Shown here one piece after another: positions 54,891-64,000 of a DNA stretch of 64,000 nucleotides (its first letter is position 1; every line of letters starts with the position of its first letter). The notes under the pieces were generated by a model. That model had not been told where the DNA came from, did not search any database, and was given only the letters and a program-made list of their open reading frames with translations. The position numbers and the translations under genes are program-made. Source of the stretch: Sphingomonas kyeonggiensis (GTDB taxonomy: Bacteria; Pseudomonadota; Alphaproteobacteria; Sphingomonadales; Sphingomonadaceae). The DNA lies in contig NZ_JACHLN010000001.1 in NCBI RefSeq assembly GCF_014204495.1, positions 1,054,001 through 1,118,000 on the forward strand. The letters are read 5' to 3'.

Positions 54891-56261
54891 TCAGCGCCTG
54901 AACCCCAGCAGCACATTCCCCTCGGTCGACAGATAGTTCTTCCGGTAATCGAAGCGGCGGCAATCGGAGAAGATCAGCCAGTAATATTTCATCTGCTCCG
55001 ACCACCAATAGCCCGGACAATGATCCGCCTGCGCCTTGGTGGTGACATCCGCCATGGTCGCATAGCCGAACGCGGCCTTGTTCCACTGCTGCATCGCCCG
55101 GAAATGCCGGGCGACCAGCGCGCGCCATTCCTCCTTGCGATCGAGCAGCCAGTGGTTGAACGCGGCATCGGCCAGCTCGGGGCGCAGCGCGTTGGTCTTG
55201 TAGGTCGGGGTGCCCTTTTCGGCGTCATAGCCTTCGGGCAGGATGCCGTACTTCGCCTGCACCTTGTCCCAGCTGCGGGTATAGGCTTCGCCCGCCGCCG
55301 TATCGCCGCCCTGGGCGAGCAACCCGCCATAAAAGGACGAAAGCTCGTCCTGCTCCCAGTTGATCCGCTTGCCGGTCTCGAAATCGACATCGACGAACCA
55401 GGTGTCGCCGTTCAGCTCGACCTTCTGGTTCTCCAGGATCGCCGCGGTGCAGCTCTTGTACATCACCAGGAACTCGCGGTCGCCGAACAGCTGCCAGCCG
55501 TCCCAGAGATATTCGTAGTAGCTGTCCGAAGGCGGGCCGATCGTCGCGCGGCGGCTCTTCCACTCGCCGGTCATGCAGTCGAACGAATCCGGCATCAGCC
55601 CGATCTCCGATCGCCGACCGAACAGCGCGACCATCGCGCGCTTGGCCGCCTTGTGGTAGCGCGGATCTCCGGTAAGCCGGCTCAGCGTGCCGAACTCGGT
55701 GATGCAACTGCCCACTTCGGCCGGATTGGTGATGGGATCGCGCAGCGCACCCGTCTTCAGGTTGATGAAGCGGTGCGGCAGCCCGATCGGCGAATGGTCG
55801 AAGCTCGGCATCAGCCGGTCGGCCAGGTCCTTGGCCTTGGCGAGCAGCAGCTTGTCGCCGCTGGCGAGATGCGCCGAGAGCAGCCCGCCGACCAGCCGGA
55901 TGATCGTCTCGAACACCGAGACTTCGCCGTCCACGTCGAAATCGAGATTGGCGTGGATCCAGTCCACCCCGTCCTTGAACTCGGCATCCAGCTCCATCAG
56001 CCACAGCGTATCGAGTGCCTCGATCAGGCTGAGGCCGAGATGATGCCCCTTGATCGAGAAGCTCTCCGATCCACCCGAGACCGGCATGATCTGGTCCTTG
56101 CCCCAGGCCTTCTCGCGATAGTTCCGCCAGGCCCAGCGCATGCTTTCGCGCACTTCGCCGGCAAGTTCGCGCCAGTCCTCCTTCGCCGTGGCGGGCAGGG
56201 GAAGCAGCGCGGCGGCGCCACCGGCGATCAGGCCGCGACGGCCGATGCGAAAGCTGGACAT
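54891..56261 (-). CDS. Tat-exported GH47-type alpha-mannosidase
   Basis: A 456-residue protein with a twin-arginine signal (IGRRGLIAGGAAALLPLPAT). The rest is the (alpha/alpha)7 barrel of glycoside hydrolase family 47 (class I alpha-1,2-mannosidase): GHHLGLSLIEALDTLWLM, VSVFETIIRLVGGLLSAH, GSCITEFGTLSRLTGDPRY, SYYEYLWDGWQLFGD, NALRPELADAAFNHW and YLSTEGNVLLGF; acidic residues in these blocks fit the GH47 catalytic acids. GH47 is mainly eukaryotic; a Caulobacter member has been shown to be an active mannosidase. The nearby GT22-like mannosyltransferase is 20 kb away, so no operon link can be drawn. Confidence 0.85.
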   Translation of the reverse strand: MSSFRIGRRGLIAGGAAALLPLPATAKEDWRELAGEVRESMRWAWRNYREKAWGKDQIMPVSGGSESFSIKGHHLGLSLIEALDTLWLMELDAEFKDGVDWIHANLDFDVDGEVSVFETIIRLVGGLLSAHLASGDKLLLAKAKDLADRLMPSFDHSPIGLPHRFINLKTGALRDPITNPAEVGSCITEFGTLSRLTGDPRYHKAAKRAMVALFGRRSEIGLMPDSFDCMTGEWKSRRATIGPPSDSYYEYLWDGWQLFGDREFLVMYKSCTAAILENQKVELNGDTWFVDVDFETGKRINWEQDELSSFYGGLLAQGGDTAAGEAYTRSWDKVQAKYGILPEGYDAEKGTPTYKTNALRPELADAAFNHWLLDRKEEWRALVARHFRAMQQWNKAAFGYATMADVTTKAQADHCPGYWWSEQMKYYWLIFSDCRRFDYRKNYLSTEGNVLLGFRR

Positions 56262-56357
56262 GGCGTCAGGCTAGCGCGCGTCCGCGCTGGTGCAAACCCT
56301 GCTTGCCGGTGCCCGGCGGCTGACGGATAGTTGCGTGGAACAGGGGGAGACGGGGCG

Positions 56358-56888
56358 ATGCGCGGCAAGACATGGATATTGGGCGCTGCAATGATGGCGG
56401 TGGCGGGCCCCGCCGCGGCGCAGGGCGTAAAGCTTGCCATCGGCGACGAAGTCACCTTCACGCTCGACAGCGGCAAGCCGGTTGCGCTCCGGAAGGCACC
56501 GGCGATACCCACCCGGTTCGAAACCGCGGTCGGCGCGCATTTCCTGGGGCTGGAGCCGCCCAAGGCGCCCGTCACCGAAGGCCAGGCATTCCCGAAAGAT
56601 CTCGAACTGCCTGCCCCGCCGGTGCCGGATGCCGGCAAGATCCGTTTCCGTTTCCTGGGCGTGGCCGGCTCCGACCATGCGATGCTGGTCATCCAGAACG
56701 GCTATGCGCAGGCGCTCGTCTATCGCGCCAGGATCACCGCCAGGGGCCAGGCCGCTCCCACCGATGTCTGCCTGGTGATGCCGGGCAAGCCGAGCATCGA
56801 GCATTGGCCCTATGCGATCAGCGCGATCGAAGTGAGCGACTTCACGCTGGTCCCCTGGAAGCCCGAGGACGGAGTTCCGTGCGAATAG
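56358..56888 (+). CDS. Hypothetical exported protein
   Basis: A 176-residue protein with a signal peptide (TWILGAAMMAVAGPAAAQ). The remainder (VKLAIGDEVTFTLDSGKPVALRK, GKIRFRFLGVAGSDHAMLVI and PYAISAIEVSDFTLVPW) looks beta-rich; no family recognised. GGGGGAGACGGGG precedes the ATG at 56358, and an in-frame ATG at 56331 was rejected because the signal peptide starts at 56358. It stands alone between the divergent GH47 gene and recQ. Confidence 0.7.
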   Translation: MRGKTWILGAAMMAVAGPAAAQGVKLAIGDEVTFTLDSGKPVALRKAPAIPTRFETAVGAHFLGLEPPKAPVTEGQAFPKDLELPAPPVPDAGKIRFRFLGVAGSDHAMLVIQNGYAQALVYRARITARGQAAPTDVCLVMPGKPSIEHWPYAISAIEVSDFTLVPWKPEDGVPCE

Positions 56889-56926
56889 CCTCGACTTTCC
56901 GGGCCCTCGCCCGCTAACCGGGCGCG

Positions 56927-58699
56927 ATGGTCCCCACCGATACGCTCCGCCGGATCTTCGGCTTCGACGCCTTTCGCGGCGTGCAGGAGCAGGTGGTCGC
57001 CCGCGTTCTCGCCGGCGAACGCACCCTGGCGGTGATGCCCACCGGTGCGGGCAAGTCGCTCACCTATCAGCTGCCCTCGGTGATGCTGGAGGGCACCTGC
57101 GTCGTCGTCAGTCCGCTGATCGCGCTGATGCACGACCAGCTGCGCGCCGCCGAAGCGGTGGGCATCCGCGCCGCCACGCTGACCAGCGTCGACGAGAACC
57201 GCGCCGAGACGATCGAGCGTTTCCGCGCCGGCGAGCTCGATCTGCTCTACGTCGCGCCGGAGCGCGCCTCGAACGAATATTTCCGCAACCTGCTCACCCA
57301 GGCGAAGCTCAGCCTGTTCGCGATCGACGAGGCGCATTGCGTCTCCGAATGGGGGCATGATTTCCGCCCCGATTACCGGCTGCTCCGCCCGCTGCTCGAT
57401 CGCTTCCCGGAGGTGCCGCGCCTCGCGCTCACCGCGACGGCCGATGCGCATACCCGCGCCGATATCCTCGATCAGCTCGGGCTGCCGCAGGACGGGCTGA
57501 TCGTCGCCGGCTTCGACCGGCCGAACATCCGCTATGCGATCGCCCCGCGCGAGAACACCACGCGCCAGGTGATCGACCTGATCGCCGAGACGCCCGGACC
57601 CGGCATCGTCTATGCCCAGACGCGCGCCGGAGTGGAGAAGCTCGCCGAGAAGCTCGCCGCCGAGACCGGCCGCCCGGTGCTGCCCTATCATGCCGGGCTC
57701 GATCCCGATGTCCGCCGTCGCAACCAGGCGGCGTTCGTGGCGAGCGAGGACATGGTGGTGGTCGCCACCGTCGCTTTCGGCATGGGCATCGACAAGCCGG
57801 ACGTGCGCTTCGTCGCCCATGCCGGCCTGCCCAAGTCGATCGAGGCCTATTACCAGGAAACCGGCCGTGCGGGCCGCGACGGCGATCCGGCGGTGGCGCA
57901 TCTCTTCTGGGGCGCCGACGATTTCGCCCGGGCCCGCCAGCGGATCGGCGAAGTCGAGCCCTCGCGCCAGCCCGGCGAGCGTACCCGGCTCACCGCGCTC
58001 GGTGCATTGGTCGAGACCGCCACCTGCCGCCGCCGCATCCTGCTCAAGCATTTCGGCGAGAACGACGCGCCGGAGAACTGCGGCAATTGCGACAATTGCC
58101 TGAGCCCGCCCGCCGCGGTCGACGTGACGGTGACCGCGCAGAAGTTCCTCTCGGCGGTGTTCCGCACCGGCATGTTGTTCGGGGTCGGCTATATCGAGAG
58201 CATCCTGCTCGGCCAGTCGAGCGACCGCAGCATCTCCAACGGGCATGAGAGCCTGTCGGTGTTCGGCATCGTCGATGGCGAGGAAGCGGCATTGATCAAG
58301 CCGGTCGCCCGTGCGCTGCTGCTGCGCGACGCATTGCGCGCCAATGACTATGGCGGACTGGAGTTCGGGCCCGAAGCGCGCGCGATCCTCAAGGGCGGCG
58401 CCAAGGTGGAGCTGGTGCTTCCCCCGAAGCGCGAGCGCCGCCGGCGCGGTGGCAGCCGGGCGGGCGGGGACAATCCGGTCGGCAATCCGCTGTTCGAGGC
58501 ACTGCGCGCCAAGCGTCGCGAGATCGCGCAGGAAACCGGGCTGCCGCCCTATGTCATCTTCCACGATTCAGTGCTGCGCGACATGGCGCTGCTGCGGCCG
58601 GAAAGCATCTCCGCGATGGGCAACATCTCGGGCGTTGGCGCGCGCAAGCTCGATGCCTATGGTGATGCCTTCCTGCAAGTGATCCGCGAGGCTGCGTGA
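56927..58699 (+). CDS. recQ: ATP-dependent DNA helicase RecQ
   Basis: 3'-5' helicase of recombination, 590 residues. Walker A MPTGAGKSLTYQLP (about 45-58), DEAH box FAIDEAHCVSEWGHDFRPDY (about 133-152), helicase motif VATVAFGMGIDKPDVRF, motif VI YYQETGRAGRDGDP and zinc-binding Cys set TCRRRILLKHFGE plus NCGNCDNC (about 366-392). The winged helix follows and the C-terminal HRDC domain is LRDMALLRPESISAMGNISG. It is first of four overlapping genes. Confidence 0.97.
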   Translation: MVPTDTLRRIFGFDAFRGVQEQVVARVLAGERTLAVMPTGAGKSLTYQLPSVMLEGTCVVVSPLIALMHDQLRAAEAVGIRAATLTSVDENRAETIERFRAGELDLLYVAPERASNEYFRNLLTQAKLSLFAIDEAHCVSEWGHDFRPDYRLLRPLLDRFPEVPRLALTATADAHTRADILDQLGLPQDGLIVAGFDRPNIRYAIAPRENTTRQVIDLIAETPGPGIVYAQTRAGVEKLAEKLAAETGRPVLPYHAGLDPDVRRRNQAAFVASEDMVVVATVAFGMGIDKPDVRFVAHAGLPKSIEAYYQETGRAGRDGDPAVAHLFWGADDFARARQRIGEVEPSRQPGERTRLTALGALVETATCRRRILLKHFGENDAPENCGNCDNCLSPPAAVDVTVTAQKFLSAVFRTGMLFGVGYIESILLGQSSDRSISNGHESLSVFGIVDGEEAALIKPVARALLLRDALRANDYGGLEFGPEARAILKGGAKVELVLPPKRERRRRGGSRAGGDNPVGNPLFEALRAKRREIAQETGLPPYVIFHDSVLRDMALLRPESISAMGNISGVGARKLDAYGDAFLQVIREAA

Positions 58700-59181
58700 G
58701 ACTGTTCTTCGCCCTTCCGCTGTCGCTCGCCGCCTGTGCCCCGGCGGCGCCGGTCGTGGCACCCGCGCCTGCGGTTTCGAGCATCGCGATGGATCGCAGC
58801 AGCTGGGGCCGCCCGGTCTCGCGCTGGACGATCGATGCGGCGGGCAAGGGCAGCTACACCGTGCCCGAGCCCGATGTGTTCAATGCCGAGCGGCTGGTGA
58901 CGCGCGGCTTTGCCACGGGGCCCGAGGGTTTCGCCGAGATCCGCAAGCTGCTCGCCATCGGTGAAGCGCGTGCCGGGCGCGAGCTGGTCTGCGGTGCGCG
59001 GATCACCGATCAATATTATGGCACCGTCCGCTGGGGCGACGTGCACCTGGTCTATGACATGGGCTGCCAGGACAAGGCGACCGAGGAAGTGCTCAAGGGC
59101 ATCACTGCCGCCGAGCGCAAGGTCGCAGCCTGGGCCGCCAACCAACCGATCCTCGAAACCCAGAAGGTGGAACGCCAATGA
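58696..59181 (+). CDS. Putative lipoprotein
   Basis: A 161-residue protein with lipobox SLAACAPAA at residues 10-18 (Cys near 14) after a short hydrophobic start. The mature part is polar; TIDAAGKGSYTVPEPD and ICGARITDQYY-like CGARITDQYYG show no family I know. The start is the GTG at 58696 overlapping recQ (GTGA), and its stop overlaps the next ATG. Probably translated from the recQ mRNA, but the role is unrelated as far as sequence shows. Confidence 0.7.
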   Translation: MRLFFALPLSLAACAPAAPVVAPAPAVSSIAMDRSSWGRPVSRWTIDAAGKGSYTVPEPDVFNAERLVTRGFATGPEGFAEIRKLLAIGEARAGRELVCGARITDQYYGTVRWGDVHLVYDMGCQDKATEEVLKGITAAERKVAAWAANQPILETQKVERQ

Positions 59182-59609
59182 ACCTGCGCCGCGTCGACGA
59201 GAGCATCTCGGTCGCCCCCCAGATCGCCGCCGAGGACATCCCCCTGCTCGCCGAGCAGGGCTTCAGCTTCGTGGTCAACAATCGCCCCGACGAGGAAGAG
59301 ATGGGCCAGCCCGAGGGTGAGGCGATCCGCGTCGCGGCCGAGGCCGCCGGGCTCGGCTATGCCGCGATCCCGGTGACGCATGCCGGCTTCTCCTCGGCCC
59401 AGGTCGAGGCGATGGCGGCGGCGCTGGCGGAGGCCAAGGGCCCGGTGCTCGCCTATTGCCGCTCGGGCACGCGCTCCTGCAATCTCTGGGCACTCGCCGA
59501 GGCCTCGCGCGGCGGCGACCCCGTGGAGATCACCGCCAAGGCTGCCCAGGCTGGCTACGACATCTCGGGTATCCGCCCGCTGCTCGACCAGCTCTCGGGC
59601 AGGGCGTGA
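59178..59609 (+). CDS. TIGR01244/DUF442 sulfur-transfer or phosphatase-like protein
   Basis: A 143-residue protein with the tyrosine-phosphatase-like loop AYCRSGTRSCNLWAL (Cys near residue 96, CX5R form), a start NLRRVDESISVAPQIAAEDI, and FVVNNRPDEEEMGQPEG, as in the DUF442/beta-lactamase hydrolase-like (Blh) family. Such domains are fused to or near persulfide dioxygenase-type hydrolases in sulfide metabolism (BigR/Blh systems), but no such partner is here. Overlaps both neighbours by four bases. Confidence 0.85.
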   Translation: MNLRRVDESISVAPQIAAEDIPLLAEQGFSFVVNNRPDEEEMGQPEGEAIRVAAEAAGLGYAAIPVTHAGFSSAQVEAMAAALAEAKGPVLAYCRSGTRSCNLWALAEASRGGDPVEITAKAAQAGYDISGIRPLLDQLSGRA

Positions 59610-59968
59610 ACCAGCTTTACGTCTCCCTGGGCTCGATCGGCGCGATCCTGGTGATGACGCTAGTGGCCTGGGCGCTGGGGCTCGGTCGTGGCGCCGCGAT
59701 CGCCAGCGCCGAGGAAGCGCGGGAGACGGCGGAGGGGATGATCTCCGGCTTCGATGCCGGAGAGGCACTGCTCGGCAGCGACGGCAAGGCCGCGCTCGTC
59801 CATGGCAAGGCCGGCGATGTCGCGCTGCTGAAAATGCACGGCGCCCGTGTTGCGGCGCGGCATCTGCGGTTGCCGCTCGCCAGCCAGGCGACCCCCGATG
59901 GCCTCCGTGTCGACAGCGGCGACAAGCGCTTCGGGATCGTGCTGCTGCGCGGCGTGACAGGCTACTGA
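59606..59968 (+). CDS. Small single-helix membrane protein
   Basis: A 120-residue protein with one N-terminal helix (LYVSLGSIGAILVMTLVAWALG) and a small charged C-terminal domain (EEARETAEGMISGFDAG, RVDSGDKRFGIVLLRGV). The start is the GTG at 59606 in a GTGA overlap. No family recognised; it may anchor an envelope-facing or cytoplasmic domain depending on topology. Last gene of the recQ run. Confidence 0.65.
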   Translation: MNQLYVSLGSIGAILVMTLVAWALGLGRGAAIASAEEARETAEGMISGFDAGEALLGSDGKAALVHGKAGDVALLKMHGARVAARHLRLPLASQATPDGLRVDSGDKRFGIVLLRGVTGY

Positions 59969-59988
59969 CAACAGGGTAAGCAAGCGCC

Positions 59989-60960
59989 ATGCTGGTGCCC
60001 CATCTCCCCGATCCGGTGACCTATGCCATTCCCGGCTTCGTCATCCTGATCCTGGCGGAGATGGTCATTGCCCGTATCCGCGATCGCCGCCGCTTCTGCC
60101 CGAAGGACACGCTGACCAGCCTCGCGCTCGGCTTCGGCAGCACCGTGGCCGGGCTGCTCACCACCGGCCTGGTCTATGCGCTGTCGATGTGGCTCTACCA
60201 GTATCGCCTCTTCACCATCGGCTTCGCCTGGTACTGGTTCGTCCTCGCCTTCCTGCTCGACGACCTGGCCTATTACGCCTTCCACCGCGCCGCTCACCGC
60301 GTGCGCTGGTTCTGGGCGAGCCATGTCATCCACCATTCGAGCCAGCATTATAACCTGACCACGGCGCTGCGGCAGACCTGGACCGGCTTTGTCAGCATCA
60401 GCTTCGCCTTCCGGCTGCCGCTGTTCCTGATCGGCTTCCACCCGGCGATGATCTTCTTCTGCGCCGGGCTCAACCTGATCTACCAGTTCTGGATCCATAC
60501 CGAGATGGTCGGCCGCATGCCGCGCTGGTTCGAGGCGGTGATGAACACGCCGTCGCACCACCGCGTCCACCACGCGACCAACCCGCGCTATCTCGACAAG
60601 AATTATGCCGGGGTCTTCATCATCTGGGACCGCATGTTCGGCACCTTCGTGGAAGAGCGCGCCGACGACCGGCCGCGCTACGGGATCGTCAAGGACCTCG
60701 GCAGCTTCAACGTCCTCTGGGCCGCCTTCCACGAGTGGGTCGGCATCGCCAAAGACGTGTGGGCGGCGCCGGACTGGAAGTCCCGAATTGGCTATATGAT
60801 CGCGCCGCCGGGCTGGAGCCACGATGGCAGCCGCGATACATCCGAGACCATAAAGGCGCGCTGGGAGGCGCGGGAGCAGCTACGGGGGGATTCGTGGAAG
60901 CAGCCGATATCGTCGTCATCGGTGGGGGATCCGGCGGGAGCGCCGTCGCGGGCCGCCTGA
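59989..60960 (+). CDS. Sterol desaturase/fatty acid hydroxylase superfamily membrane protein
   Basis: A 323-residue di-iron membrane hydroxylase. Helices fill the N-terminal half (GFVILILAEMVIARI, LGFGSTVAGLLTTGLVYALS and WYWFVLAFLLDDLAYYAFHR). The His-box set is HRAAHR (about 100), HVIHHSSQH (about 114-122) and HHRVHHATN (about 189-197). Substrates in the family include sterols, lipids and carotenoids, so a carotenoid or lipid role is possible. Its 3' end overlaps the GMC oxidoreductase gene by 67 bases. Confidence 0.88.
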   Translation: MLVPHLPDPVTYAIPGFVILILAEMVIARIRDRRRFCPKDTLTSLALGFGSTVAGLLTTGLVYALSMWLYQYRLFTIGFAWYWFVLAFLLDDLAYYAFHRAAHRVRWFWASHVIHHSSQHYNLTTALRQTWTGFVSISFAFRLPLFLIGFHPAMIFFCAGLNLIYQFWIHTEMVGRMPRWFEAVMNTPSHHRVHHATNPRYLDKNYAGVFIIWDRMFGTFVEERADDRPRYGIVKDLGSFNVLWAAFHEWVGIAKDVWAAPDWKSRIGYMIAPPGWSHDGSRDTSETIKARWEAREQLRGDSWKQPISSSSVGDPAGAPSRAA

Positions 60961-62474
60961 GCGAAGGCGGCAAGTACAGCGTCGCGGTGCTCGAGGCGGG
61001 TGGCCGCAACACCAGCATCAAGACCCGCATGCCCGGGATGATGCCGTTCCAGCGCCCCGGCGCCAACTGGGCGTTCGAGACGGTGCCGCAGCGCGGGCTC
61101 AACGGCCGGCGCGGCTACCAGCCGCGCGGGCGCGGCCTTGGCGGCTCGAGCGCGATCAACGCGATGCTCTATGTCCGCGGCCACCATAGGGACTATGATG
61201 AGTGGCGCGACCTCGGCTGCCCCGGCTGGGGCTGGGACGACATGCTGCCCTGGTTCAAAAAGGCCGAGCACAATGTCCGCGGCGCCAGCGACTATCATGG
61301 CGACAAGGGTCCGCTCTGGGTCAGCGACCAGCTCTGGGCGCACCCGGGCTCCGAGGCGTTCATCGACGCGTGCGGCGAGCTCCAGATCCCGCGCAACCAG
61401 GATTTCAACGGCGCCGAGCAATCGGGCGCCGGCCTGTTCCAGGTCACGCAAAGGAATGGCGAGCGCTGGACCGCCGCGCGCGCCTATCTCGATCGCCGCG
61501 ACAATCTCGAGATCATCACCGATGCGATGGTCGAGCGCGTGCTGTTCGAGGAGGGCCGCGTCTGGGGCGTCGCCTATCAGCGCGACGGCCAGGCCCGCGA
61601 GATCCGCGCCCGCCGCGCCGTGGTCCTCGCCGCCGGTGCCTTCCAGACCCCGCAGCTGCTGATGCTCTCGGGCATCGGCCCGGGCGAGCATCTGCGCGAG
61701 ATGGGCCTGTCGGTGCGGATCGATCGTCCCGCGGTCGGCGGCAACCTCCAGGACCATGTCGACTATGTCGCCGCCTTCGAGACCGAGGGCAGCTTCTTCC
61801 TCGGCCGTTCGCTACCCGGCACGCTCAAGTCGCTCGGGTCGATCGGCCGCTGGATGGTCAGCCGCAAGGGGCGGATGACCACGCCCTATGCCGAGGCCGG
61901 TGCATTCCTGCGCAGCGATCCGGCGCTGGAGCGGCCCGACCTCCAGCTCCATTTCCTGATCGCCATCGTCGAGGATCATGGCCGCACCGCCGTGCCCGGG
62001 CACGGCTTCAGCTGCCATGCCTGCGTGCTGCGGCCGGAAAGCCGGGGCACCGTCCGCCTCCAGTCGCTCGATCCCCGCGCCGCGCCGCTGATCGATCCGG
62101 ACTTCCTCGGCGATCCGCGTGACCTTGAGCTGCTCAAGAAGGGCACGCGGGCGATGTACCGCGTGCTCGAGGCCCCCCAGCTCGCCCAGTACAGGGGCCG
62201 TGATCGCTATCCGATCGACCTGGACGACGATGCCGCGCTCGAGCGGCTGATCCGCGCCCGCGCCGACACGATCTACCATCCGGTCGGCACCGCGCGCATG
62301 GGCTCGGACGAAGGCGCGGTGGTCACCCCGCGGCTCAAGGTCCGCGGGGTCGAGGGGCTCTATATCGCCGACGCCTCGATCATGCCCCGGCTGGTCGGCG
62401 GCAACACCAATGCCCCCAGCATCGTGATCGGCGAACGCTGCGCCCAGTTCATCAAGGAAGATCTGGCCTCCTAA
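60894..62474 (+). CDS. GMC-family FAD oxidoreductase (choline dehydrogenase-like)
   Basis: A 526-residue flavoprotein. The FAD motif DIVVIGGGSGGSAVAGRL is at residues 5-22; RGRGLGGSSAINAMLYVRG and GAFQTPQLLMLSGIGPGEHL are GMC signature 1 and 2. At the C-terminus IYHPVGTARMG and RLVGGNTNAPSIVIGE carry the catalytic His and Asn. It resembles choline/alcohol dehydrogenases; substrate unknown. The start is the GTG at 60894 with GGGGGA upstream, so it overlaps the preceding hydroxylase gene by 67 bases. A hairpin follows its stop. Confidence 0.9.
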   Translation: MEAADIVVIGGGSGGSAVAGRLSEGGKYSVAVLEAGGRNTSIKTRMPGMMPFQRPGANWAFETVPQRGLNGRRGYQPRGRGLGGSSAINAMLYVRGHHRDYDEWRDLGCPGWGWDDMLPWFKKAEHNVRGASDYHGDKGPLWVSDQLWAHPGSEAFIDACGELQIPRNQDFNGAEQSGAGLFQVTQRNGERWTAARAYLDRRDNLEIITDAMVERVLFEEGRVWGVAYQRDGQAREIRARRAVVLAAGAFQTPQLLMLSGIGPGEHLREMGLSVRIDRPAVGGNLQDHVDYVAAFETEGSFFLGRSLPGTLKSLGSIGRWMVSRKGRMTTPYAEAGAFLRSDPALERPDLQLHFLIAIVEDHGRTAVPGHGFSCHACVLRPESRGTVRLQSLDPRAAPLIDPDFLGDPRDLELLKKGTRAMYRVLEAPQLAQYRGRDRYPIDLDDDAALERLIRARADTIYHPVGTARMGSDEGAVVTPRLKVRGVEGLYIADASIMPRLVGGNTNAPSIVIGERCAQFIKEDLAS

Positions 62475-62476
62475 TT

Positions 62477-62502
62477 CCCTCTACCGCAGAAGCGGTAGAG
62501 GG
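62477..62502 (+). terminator. Hairpin after the GMC gene (terminator candidate)
   Basis: CCCTCTACCGC-AGAA-GCGGTAGAGGG is a perfect 11-bp stem three bases after the GMC stop codon. It has no T-run (CGATGATT follows), so termination may be incomplete. Confidence 0.65.
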
Positions 62503-62518
62503 CGATGATTCCGCACAT

Positions 62519-62550
62519 AAAAAAGGGCCGATGGTCGAAACCACCGGCCC
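62519..62550 (-). terminator. Rho-independent terminator of amtB
   Basis: Read on the minus strand: GGGCCGGTGGT-TTCG-ACCATCGGCCC (one G-A mismatch or G-T-like position near the middle) followed by six T. It lies about 70 bases after the amtB stop, exactly where the transporter message should end. Confidence 0.93.
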
Positions 62551-62618
62551 AGTCGTCCGCAGGAGGAACCTCGGTTGGGCGCCGCGCTAAGGAGAGGTGT
62601 GCGCGGCGCCCGATCTCG

Positions 62619-64000
<1,382 letters not shown>

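Noticed and set aside
56810-58564. A minus-strand open frame of 584 codons opposite recQ
   Set aside because: RecQ has all its motifs on the plus strand; the antisense frame is Arg/Gly-rich with no domain.

Overview
The window is ordinary chromosomal DNA of a high-GC alphaproteobacterium, almost certainly a sphingomonad (Sphingomonas or a close relative). This rests on a yellow-pigment carotenoid block (crtY, crtI, a LOG-family gene, crtB), a large TonB-dependent receptor with an Ala-rich signal peptide, mitochondrial-like proteins typical of Alphaproteobacteria (an SDHAF4/DUF1674 protein, an NDUFS6-like zinc finger, a Mic60-like protein beside hemCD), dense gene packing with ATGA/GTGA overlaps, and intergenic G+C-rich palindromes. 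I see no transposase, integrase, phage gene, CRISPR array or rRNA operon.

Layout. 1-5.7 kb: the 5' part of ftsK (runs off the left edge), a UbiH/COQ6-type hydroxylase, two little-known proteins (one DUF695-RraB), then cnoX and a LON-substrate-binding-domain gene. 5.9 kb: tRNA-Gly(GCC). 6-8 kb: tandem DUF2147 paralogs, a perfect 34-bp-arm hairpin and a DUF72 gene. 8.3-11.3 kb: TonB-dependent receptor with a clear terminator. 11.6-14.4 kb: glutaryl-CoA operon (gcdH, GNAT, class III CoA-transferase). 14.5-17 kb: hemC, hemD, Mic60-like, divergent from tsaD, gpsA and DUF1697 (17.2-19.8 kb). 20-25.8 kb: SDHAF4-like gene, then rsmB, rpe, heparinase II/III, a small protein and purH. 25.9-36 kb (minus strand): polA with a flippase, a 2OG-Fe(II) oxygenase with an unknown protein, a class A beta-lactamase-like lipoprotein, and nadB with a GT22-type mannosyltransferase. 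36-44.8 kb: an esterase, a YadG-like ABC ATPase with a LytS-type kinase, a zinc-finger protein, tldD, a CPBP protease, small enzymes, and a divergent TetR/GST pair with a palindromic operator. 45-49.2 kb: carotenoid operon. 49.3-56.9 kb: Atm1-type exporter, hydrolase, HerA-like ATPase, a Tat-exported GH47 mannosidase and a secreted protein. 56.9-60 kb: recQ and three overlapping small genes. 60-64 kb: sterol-desaturase-type hydroxylase, GMC oxidoreductase and amtB (5' end cut by the right edge).

Functional links: hemCD (tetrapyrroles), crtYIB (carotenoids), nadB (NAD), purH (purines), rpe (pentose phosphate) and gcdH with its CoA-transferase (lysine/tryptophan breakdown) are core metabolism. 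ftsK, polA, recQ, tsaD and rsmB serve the chromosome and translation. The most distinctive signals are interspersed palindromic repeats (one 96-bp type with a conserved core found twice in opposite orientation), a mannosyltransferase whose first membrane helix is recovered only from a CTG start overlapping the nadB stop, a LOG gene inside the crt operon, and three convergent gene pairs whose stop codons share one CTAG. I found no convincing wholly new multi-gene system. The best leads are the repeat families and a few poorly characterised enzymes.
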